NCBI RefSeq assembly: GCF_008312835.1
Contig: NZ_VSKS01000028.1
Span: forward strand, 1 to 64,000
Reading direction: 5' to 3'
From: Streptomyces marokkonensis
GTDB taxonomy: Bacteria; Actinomycetota; Actinomycetes; Streptomycetales; Streptomycetaceae
Length of the DNA stretch: 64,000 nucleotides
Part shown: positions 54,020 through 64,000 of the stretch, in pieces
Numbering within the stretch: position 1 is the first letter of the stretch
Layout of the letters: each line of letters begins with the position of its first letter
Made by a program: the position numbers and the translations under genes
Notes under the pieces: generated by a model
Database searches by the model: none
What the model was told of the DNA's origin: nothing
What the model saw: only the letters and a program-made list of their open reading frames with translations

Positions 54020-54940
54020 GTGGATTCCGAGTCCACCGTCACCACCTGCTACCGCCATCCCCAGGTGGAGTGCCACGTCCGGTGCACGCGCTGCGAGCGC
54101 CACATCTGCCCGGACTGCATGCGGGAGGCGGCCGTGGGTTACCAGTGCCCCGACTGCGTGAAGGAGGGCGCGCGCTCCGTCCGGCAGGCCCGCACCGTGG
54201 TGGGCGGCACCGTCTCGGCGGTGCCCGTCGTGACGTACGCGCTGATCGCCCTCAACGTGCTGGTGTACCTGGCGGAGCTGGTGCGGCCGGAGATCGTGGA
54301 CCGGTTCGCGATGGTGGGCGCGGGGCTGCTCGGTCCTGACGGGGAGCACTACGTGTGGGCCGACCCGTACCCCTGGGGTTTCACTCCGGAGGGGGTGGTG
54401 GACGGGGAGTGGTACCGGATGCTGACCGGCGCGTTCCTGCATCTGCCGCCCACCGAGGGGACGTTCGGCGTCTTCCACGTCGTGATGAACATGGTGGCGC
54501 TGTGGAACCTGGGCCGGCTCGTCGAGCCGATGCTGGGCCGGGTGCACTACCTCGCCCTGTATCTGCTGTCGGCGCTGGGCGGTTCGGTGCTGGTGCTGCT
54601 GATCGCGCCCGAGGACGCCGTGGTCGGCGCGTCCGGTGCGATCTTCGGCGTGGGCGCCGCGTACTACGTGGTGGCGCGGCGCGTCGGCGCCGACCTGGCC
54701 CAGGTCAACCGCTACATGGCCGGGCTGCTGCTGTGGCTGGTGATCTCCGCGGTCGTCACGTCCTGGGAGGGGCACCTCGGCGGGCTGCTGGCGGGCGGCG
54801 CGGTGGCGCTGGTCTTCGCGTACGTGCCCCGCGGCGAGCGCCGGGTGCTGATCCAGGCGGCGGCCTGTGCCGCCCTGCTGGCGCTCCTGGCCGTACTGGC
54901 CCTGGGGAAGGCCGCGGCGCTGGGCGGCGGCGCCGTGTGA
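54020..54940 (+). CDS. Rhomboid-family intramembrane serine protease with N-terminal zinc finger
   Basis: A 306-residue protein. The first 50 residues contain a Cys/His-rich B-box-like finger (CYRHPQVECHVRCTRCERHICPDCMREA, then CPDC). Six helices follow, with HVVMNMVALWNLGRLVEPMLGR, the catalytic serine in VVGASGAIFGVGAAYY and the catalytic histidine in WEGHLGGLLAGG. This finger-plus-rhomboid architecture is typical of actinobacteria. It cleaves unknown membrane-anchored substrates. Start is GTG 54020 with GAGGAG eight bases upstream. The chitosanase remnant follows directly. Confidence 0.9.
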   Translation: MDSESTVTTCYRHPQVECHVRCTRCERHICPDCMREAAVGYQCPDCVKEGARSVRQARTVVGGTVSAVPVVTYALIALNVLVYLAELVRPEIVDRFAMVGAGLLGPDGEHYVWADPYPWGFTPEGVVDGEWYRMLTGAFLHLPPTEGTFGVFHVVMNMVALWNLGRLVEPMLGRVHYLALYLLSALGGSVLVLLIAPEDAVVGASGAIFGVGAAYYVVARRVGADLAQVNRYMAGLLLWLVISAVVTSWEGHLGGLLAGGAVALVFAYVPRGERRVLIQAAACAALLALLAVLALGKAAALGGGAV

Positions 54941-54965
54941 ACCGTCTCTTCCGTACGCTCGGCCC

Positions 54966-55439
54966 CTGAAGCGTGCCCTGCTCACGGCCCTGTCCGTCGT
55001 CGCGAGGGCCCGGACCCGGGGTTCACGGCGGCGTGGAAGGGCGGAGGCGGAGCGCCCGGGGTTCCGTGCCGCGCAGGACGCCGAGCGGGACACGGTGTAC
55101 TTCGGTCCGGCGGGCCGAGCGCGACGGGCTGTCGGCACTGGGCCAGTTCATCTACTGCGACGCGATCGTCCACCACGGCCCCGGAGACGGTTCCACGAGC
55201 TTCGGCGGCATCCGCGCGGACGCCGTGCAGCGGGCGGACACCCCGGCCGAGGGCGGCGACGAAAAGGCGTACCTCTCCGCCTTCCTCGACGTCCGCCGCA
55301 GGCGATGCGGGTGCTGCACCCCGGCCACGACACCGGCCGCGTCGACACCGGCCGGCGCCGCTTCCTCGACGAGGGCAACCTGGACCTGGCGACCCCGCTG
55401 GAGTGGACGATGCACGGGACGCGCTGCGAGGTGGCGTGA
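54966..55439 (+). pseudogene. Decayed, internally deleted GH46 chitosanase
   Basis: Pieces of a family 46 chitosanase lie in order but in shifting frames. A signal-peptide-like LKRALLTALSVVA begins at 54966. GPDPGFTAAWKGGG is in another frame near 55010-55045. PGFRAAQDAERDTVYFGPAG is near 55056. ERDGLSALGQFIYCDAIVHHGPG and TSFGGIR-GGDEKAYLSAFLD run from about 55117 to 55290. QAMRVLHPG, DTGRVDTGRRRFLDEGNLDL and TPLEWTMHGT finish at TGA 55437-55439. At least three frame changes are needed, and the N-terminal half with the catalytic Glu and Asp is missing. The enzyme, normally secreted to cut chitosan, cannot be made. Confidence 0.8.
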
Positions 55440-55453
55440 GCCGGACATGCGGC

Positions 55454-55497
55454 GGCGCCTGCCCAGTCGTCCGGTCGGGGACTGGCGGGCAGGCGCC
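55454..55497 (-). terminator. Terminator of the gltBD operon
   Basis: GGCGCCTGCCC (55454-55464) pairs with GGGCAGGCGCC (55487-55497), with a further inner AGTC/GACT stem. It lies about 70 bases past the gltD stop on the minus strand and also faces the chitosanase remnant. Confidence 0.65.
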
Positions 55498-55568
55498 ACC
55501 AGGTGTTCCGTACGCCTTTGTACGGGACGCATATGAGGGACCGTCAGGTCTCCTTGGGGGCCGCTTGG

Positions 55569-57024
55569 TCAGACCATGAGCGAGCGGTCCGTCGGACGGA
55601 TCGGGGCCGGCAGCTCGCTCGCCCCGGTGAGGAAGCGGTCGCAGCCCCGCGCGGCCGAACGGCCCTCGGCGATGGCCCACACGATGAGCGACTGGCCGCG
55701 GCCGGCGTCACCGGCGACGAACACACCCGGCACGTTGGTCTGGAAGTCGGCGTCGCGGGCGATGTTACCGCGCTCGTCGAGCTCCAGGCCGAACTGCTCG
55801 ACCAGACCGTTGTCCCGGTCGGTGCCGGTGAAGCCCATGGCGAGGGTGACCAGCTGGGCCGGGATCTTGCGCTCGGTGCCCGGCTTCGGCGTCAGCCTGC
55901 CGTCGACGAACTCGACCTCGCTCATGTGCAGCCACTGGACGTTGCCGTCCTCGTCGCCCTCGAAGTGGGTGGTGGAGACGGAGTAGATCCGCTCACCGCC
56001 CTCCTCGTGGGCGCTGGTGACCTTGTAGAGCATCGGGAAGGTCGGCCACGGCTGGGAGACCGGGTTCCGCTCCTCGTCCGGGCGGGGCATGATCTCCAGC
56101 TGCGTCACGGACGCGGCGCCCTGGCGGTGGGCGGTGCCCACGCAGTCGGCGCCGGTGTCACCGCCGCCGATCACCACGACGTGCTTGCCCTCGGCGGAGA
56201 TCGGCGGGGCTACGTAGTCGCCCTCCTGCACCTTGTTGGCCAGCGGCAGGTACTCCATGGCCTGGTGGATGCCCTTGAGCTCCCGGCCCGGCACCGGCAG
56301 GTCGCGCGCCGTCGTGGCGCCGACGGCGAGGACCACGGCGTCGTACCGCTTGCGCAGCGCCGTCGCCGGCATGTCGCGGCCGATCTCCACGCCGGTGCGG
56401 AACTTGGTGCCCTCCGCGCGCATCTGCTCGATGCGGCGGTTGATGTGCCGCTTCTCCATCTTGAACTCGGGGATCCCGTACCGGAGCAGGCCGCCGATGC
56501 GGTCGGCGCGCTCGTAGACGGCGACCGTGTGGCCGGCCCGGGTCAGCTGCTGGGCGGCGGCCAGACCCGCGGGGCCGGAGCCGACCACCGCGACGGTCTT
56601 GCCGGACAGGCGCTCGGGGATCTGCGGCGCGACGTCCCCGGCCTCCCACGCCTTGTCGATGATCGAGACCTCGACGTTCTTGATGGTGACCGGCGGCTGG
56701 TTGATGCCGAGCACACACGCCGACTCGCACGGAGCGGGGCACAGGCGGCCGGTGAACTCCGGGAAGTTGTTGGTGGCGTGCAGCCGCTCGGACGCGGCCC
56801 CCCAGTCCTCCCGGTAGGCGTAGTCGTTCCACTCGGGGATGAGGTTCCCGAGCGGGCAGCCGTTGTGGCAGAAGGGGATGCCGCAGTCCATGCAGCGGCT
56901 GGCCTGCTTGCTGATGATCGGCAGCAGGGAGCCGGGGACGTAGACCTCGTTCCAGTCCTTCGTGCGCTCCTCGACCGGACGGGACCTGGCGACCTCGCGG
57001 CCGTGGTTCAGAAAGCCCTTCGGG

Positions 57025-57032
<8 letters not shown>
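55569..57032 (-). CDS. gltD: Glutamate synthase (NADPH) small subunit
   Basis: A 487-residue subunit that passes electrons from NADPH through FAD and iron-sulfur centres to GltB. Visible are the N-terminal cysteine clusters [17 protein letters not shown] and [12 protein letters not shown], the FAD loop [33 protein letters not shown], the NADPH loop [15 protein letters not shown] and [23 protein letters not shown]. Length is normal. Start is ATG 57032; the gltB stop lies inside the first codons, an 8-bp overlap, so the two subunits are made together. A terminator follows downstream. Confidence 0.96.
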
Positions 57033-61671
<4,639 letters not shown>

Positions 61672-61744
61672 CGGCTCTCCCGTCGTCGTCATGTGGCATG
61701 TGCAAAGTGCCGAGGGACGACGTTGGCCCTCTGCGTGGTGCGAA

Positions 61745-61760
61745 ATTTCGTGCAGGTTAC
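61745..61760 (-). promoter_or_regulatory. Candidate GlnR box upstream of gltB
   Basis: On the minus strand: GTAAC, six bases, GAAAT. The published Streptomyces GlnR consensus is gTnAC-n6-GaAAC, so nine of ten specified positions match. It lies about 75-90 bases before the gltB start, a normal operator distance, and GlnR is the nitrogen regulator of Streptomyces. Confidence 0.5.
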
Positions 61761-61974
61761 ATGATGGAGCCGTTCTCGGGAACCGGGATACTCCGTTCCA
61801 CCATGCGGACACCACACGGGTCGCGGCGGGATTCCGCGCCGGTGGTGGAAGTCTTGGAGACCGGTCCGGACAGATCGATGTCCCCCGGTCGATGGCGGGA
61901 AAGGGCTCCTTCGCCCGTCCCGCGGGCACGCCGTCGGCCTCATTGCCCACAGCGCTTACGGCTCATGCCCGGTG

Positions 61975-62001
61975 GTCATGCCGCCGAAACCAGCAAGTAA
62001 C
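61975..62001 (+). promoter_or_regulatory. Second candidate GlnR site, three half-boxes
   Basis: GTCAT (61975-61979), six bases, GAAAC (61986-61990), six bases, GTAAC (61997-62001). The spacing equals the a1-b1-a2 pattern of GlnR operators, with one deviation in the first box. A fourth box does not match. It lies roughly 305 bases upstream of gltB, close to the end of the VIT gene. Confidence 0.45.
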
Positions 62002-62007
62002 GATTAG

Positions 62008-62027
62008 TTATGCGGTCACTCGCATAA
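62008..62027. promoter_or_regulatory. TTATGCG dyad between the VIT gene and gltB
   Basis: TTATGCG (62008-62014) and CGCATAA (62021-62027) form a perfect 7-bp inverted repeat around a 6-base centre. It is 13 bases past the VIT stop and next to the second GlnR-like site. It could be a weak terminator or an operator; AT-rich arms favour an operator. Confidence 0.4.
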
Positions 62028-62039
62028 GCGCGAGGGGCA

Positions 62040-62771
62040 TTATCCTAGGGCCGTTCCGAACAGCGTACCCAGGGCGTACGTCACACCGGCCGCCGCGCCA
62101 CCGAGGGCGAGCTGCCGCAGACCGCTGTACCACCAGCTGCGCGCCGTCACCTTGGCCACCACCGCGCCGCACAGGAAGAGGCCGAGCAGCGCCAGCAGCA
62201 CGGCCGGCCACATACTGCTCGCCCCGAGCAGGTACGGCAGGACGGGCAGCAGGGCGCCCAGCGCGAAGGAGCCGAAGCTGGAGACGGCGGCGACCGTGGG
62301 CGAGGGGAGGTCGCCGGGGTCGATGCCCAGCTCCTCGCGGGCGTGGATCTCCAGCGCCTGCTCGGGGTCCCTGGACAGCTGCCGGGCGACCTCGCGGGCC
62401 AGGCCGGGCTCGACGCCGCGGGCCTCGTAGAGCGCGGCGAGTTCGGCCTCTTCGTCCTTCGGGTGCTTGCGCAGCTCACGCCGCTCGACGTCCAGCTCGG
62501 CCTCGACCAGCTCGCGCTGGGAGGCGACGGAGGTGTACTCGCCGGCCGCCATGGAGAAGGCGCCGGCGGCCAGCCCGGCGAGACCGCTGAGGACGACGGT
62601 CTGCTGGCTGACGGCACCGCCGGCGACGCCGGTCATCAGGGCGAGGTTGGAGACCAGTCCGTCCATCGCGCCGAAGACCGCGGGGCGCAGCCACCCGCCG
62701 TTCACGTCCCGGTGCGTGTGGTTGTCACGGTGCGCCTCGTGCAGCGTCGCCTCGGTCTCGATGATGGCCAT
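62040..62771 (-). CDS. VIT1/CCC1-family metal (Fe/Mn) transporter
   Basis: A 243-residue membrane protein of the vacuolar iron transporter family. Visible are RPAVFGAMDGLVSNLALMTGVAGG (first helix with the conserved Asp-Gly), LAGLAAGAFSMAAGEYTSVASQ (second helix with AAGEY), an acidic cytoplasmic helical loop rich in Glu (about 85-150, EEAELAALYEARGVEPG), and three further helices. Relatives move Fe2+ or Mn2+ out of the cytoplasm; the acidic loop binds metal. Start is ATG 62771 after a GGGGGA stretch. An iron-box-like palindrome lies about 90-105 bases upstream. Confidence 0.9.
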   Translation of the reverse strand: MAIIETEATLHEAHRDNHTHRDVNGGWLRPAVFGAMDGLVSNLALMTGVAGGAVSQQTVVLSGLAGLAAGAFSMAAGEYTSVASQRELVEAELDVERRELRKHPKDEEAELAALYEARGVEPGLAREVARQLSRDPEQALEIHAREELGIDPGDLPSPTVAAVSSFGSFALGALLPVLPYLLGASSMWPAVLLALLGLFLCGAVVAKVTARSWWYSGLRQLALGGAAAGVTYALGTLFGTALG

Positions 62772-62859
62772 GCCTGTGTCCCCCAGAGTCTTCCTTGGAC
62801 AAGTTCCATTCTTCGACAACGCACAATCTACGCCGTCACATTCCCGCCCGCCAGCAAGG

Positions 62860-62878
62860 AAAGGCTGGGCTAACCTGC
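62860..62878. promoter_or_regulatory. Iron-box-like palindrome (DmdR/IdeR type)
   Basis: AAAGGCTGGGCTAACCTGC matches the actinobacterial iron-box consensus TTAGGTTAGGCTAACCTAA at 13 of 19 positions, including an unbroken nine-base GGCTAACCT. It lies in the divergent region between the VIT transporter and the ADP-ribosylglycohydrolase gene. Regulation by DmdR1 or a related metal sensor is an inference. Confidence 0.5.
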
Positions 62879-63032
62879 GGTTTTGCATCTTCCGCTCGTT
62901 TGTGTAGAAGGACGCGCAGATGTCGACCGGGTGACGCTGGGGCCTGCGAGGCTGCGCCGGACACCTCACCGGGGACAGTTCCGCAAAGGGCTCCGCGCCC
63001 TGCTCGGGGCGCACCTGAGAGGAGAGCCGCGT

Positions 63033-64000
63033 ATGGCATCGACCGCCCGCATCGCCTCCGTCCCGGCGCCCGGGAACGCCCTCGGGCGCCGGGAACGGGC
63101 GCGCGGCGCGCTCCTCGGCCTGGCCGTCGGCGATGCGCTGGGCGCCCCGGCCGAGAACATGAAGCCCTCCGAGATCCGCGCGAGATGGGGCCGTATCACG
63201 GGATACGTGACCGACCGACCGGCGGGCACGGACGACACCGAGTACGCGATCTTCTCGGGCCTGCTGCTGGCCCGGCACGGCTCCGCACTCACACCGGCGC
63301 ACGTCGAGGCCGCCTGGCACGAATGGATCGCGGACCGCGCCGAGGGTCCCTTCCGGGGCGCCGGCTTCAGCGAACGGGGCACGCTGGAGAACCTGCGCAG
63401 GGGACTGGCGGCGCCCATCTCCGCCCAGCACCGGCACGCCTGGAGCGACGGTCTGGCGATGCGGGCGGCGCCCCACGGGGTGTTCGCGGCGGGCCGTCCC
63501 GACGAGGCGGCGCGGCTCGCGGCGATCGACGGCTCGGTCAGCCACGACGGCGAGGGCATCTACGGCGGCCAGGCGGTCGCGGCGGGGGTCGCGGCGGCGA
63601 TGGCCGGGGCGCCCGTGGTCGCGGTGGTGGCCTCGGCCCTGGCGGTGGTGCCGGAGGACTCCTGGACCGCCCGCTCACTGCGCCGCGCCGCCACCGCGGC
63701 CCACCTCGGCGAACGCGCGGTCCGCTCCGCGGTGGTGATCGGCGGCTACCCGTGGACCGACCTGGCCCCCGAGGCGGTCGCCCTCGCCTTCGGCGCGTAC
63801 GCGGCGGCGGACGGGGACTTCGCGCAGGCGGTGCTGACGGCCGTCAACATGGGCCGCGACGCCGACACGACGGCGGCGGTGGCGGGGGCGCTGGCGGGAG
63901 CGACCCAGGGCGTCGGCGCCGTCCCCGAACGCTGGGCGGCGGCCATCGCCCCGGCCCGGGGCACCTGTCTGCCCGCCATGGCGGGCCATCACGTCCTGGA
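63033..64000 (+). CDS. ADP-ribosylglycohydrolase family protein (3' end outside the window)
   Basis: At least 322 residues are present and the frame is still open at the right edge. Visible are ARGALLGLAVGDALGAPAEN (first metal/substrate motif), GTDDTEYAIFSGLLLARHG (Thr-Asp-Asp-Thr-Glu metal ligands) and NMGRDADTTAAVAGALAGAT (C-terminal Asp-Ala-Asp-Thr motif), the signature of DraG/ARH enzymes that use two Mg or Mn ions to remove ADP-ribose from proteins or small molecules. Start is ATG 63033 with AGAGGAGAG upstream. It diverges from the VIT gene. Target unknown. Confidence 0.88.
   Translation, partial: MASTARIASVPAPGNALGRRERARGALLGLAVGDALGAPAENMKPSEIRARWGRITGYVTDRPAGTDDTEYAIFSGLLLARHGSALTPAHVEAAWHEWIADRAEGPFRGAGFSERGTLENLRRGLAAPISAQHRHAWSDGLAMRAAPHGVFAAGRPDEAARLAAIDGSVSHDGEGIYGGQAVAAGVAAAMAGAPVVAVVASALAVVPEDSWTARSLRRAATAAHLGERAVRSAVVIGGYPWTDLAPEAVALAFGAYAAADGDFAQAVLTAVNMGRDADTTAAVAGALAGATQGVGAVPERWAAAIAPARGTCLPAMAGHHVL

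Larger units (their letters stand above)
61672..62039. other. gltB upstream region with candidate regulatory sites
   Basis: The 368 bases between gltB and the VIT gene (both minus strand) hold two GlnR-like elements (61745-61760, 61975-62001) and a dyad (62008-62027). Open frames on both strands here lack ribosome sites and domain content. I could not pick a confident -10/-35 pair for gltB. Confidence 0.5.

Noticed and set aside
61698-62000. A 100-residue plus-strand frame in the gltB upstream region
   Set aside because: No ribosome site, low-complexity composition, and it overlaps likely gltB regulatory sites.

Overview
The window is a piece of a high-GC actinobacterial chromosome, almost certainly Streptomyces. 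The evidence is the very high GC with strong third-position bias, frequent GTG and TTG starts, many 4-bp start/stop overlaps, and lineage-typical families: a whiJ-type regulator cassette, DUF397, Methyltransf_19, DUF6343, SIMPL and an ANTAR regulator. From memory, the order rpsA - hrpB - polA - ydeP-like oxidoreductase - livKHMGF - ANTAR regulator - tRNA - pyk - 5'-nucleotidase - pepN - chorismate mutase - gltD - gltB is that of the Streptomyces chromosomal core near rpsA/polA/gltB. Species cannot be fixed from the sequence alone.

Layout. (1) 1-4.2 kb is accessory: the tail of an IS110-like transposase, a SAM methyltransferase, and a whiJ-like cassette (XRE/DUF5753 regulator, DUF397 protein, divergent HATPase and a coupled small protein). 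(2) 4.2-16 kb is metabolic and housekeeping: a FUSC membrane protein, glpF-glpK, a zinc alcohol/formaldehyde dehydrogenase, RidA plus GNAT, prolyl aminopeptidase, uracil-DNA glycosylase, an S4 RNA-binding protein, DoxX, a methyltransferase and a small DUF6343 membrane protein. (3) 15.6-30.2 kb is core: a TPR protein, coaE, a PAC2 protein, rpsA, a methyltransferase with no ordinary start codon, hrpB, a secreted lytic transglycosylase, a DUF4184 membrane protein, a GC-extreme repeat-containing gap, and polA. (4) 30.3-42.8 kb holds a YdeP/FdhF-type oxidoreductase, a thioesterase, two exported or anchored hypothetical proteins, the complete branched-chain amino acid ABC operon livK-H-M-G-F, an ANTAR response regulator, an odd tRNA with a CAA anticodon, and pyruvate kinase. 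(5) 42.9-55.4 kb holds a SIMPL protein, a Tat-exported 5'-nucleotidase, an orphan pair resembling the first two steps of desferrioxamine synthesis (PLP decarboxylase plus N-monooxygenase), aminopeptidase N, a response regulator, chorismate mutase, a HExxH metalloprotease-like protein, a VWA protein, a rhomboid protease and a decayed GH46 chitosanase. (6) 55.5-64 kb holds glutamate synthase gltB-gltD with candidate GlnR boxes upstream, a VIT-family metal transporter behind an iron-box-like palindrome, and an ADP-ribosylglycohydrolase cut by the right edge.

How the parts connect. Nitrogen flow is prominent: liv uptake, chorismate mutase, gltBD with putative GlnR sites, and peptidases. Iron appears twice: the orphan siderophore-type pair and the VIT transporter. 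No CRISPR array, prophage or complete insertion sequence was seen. I found no clearly new multi-gene system. The best leads are the class-I-shaped tRNA with a leucine anticodon, the methyltransferase without a canonical start, the orphan desA/desB-like pair, the GlnR and iron-box candidates, and the operator architecture of the whiJ-like cassette.
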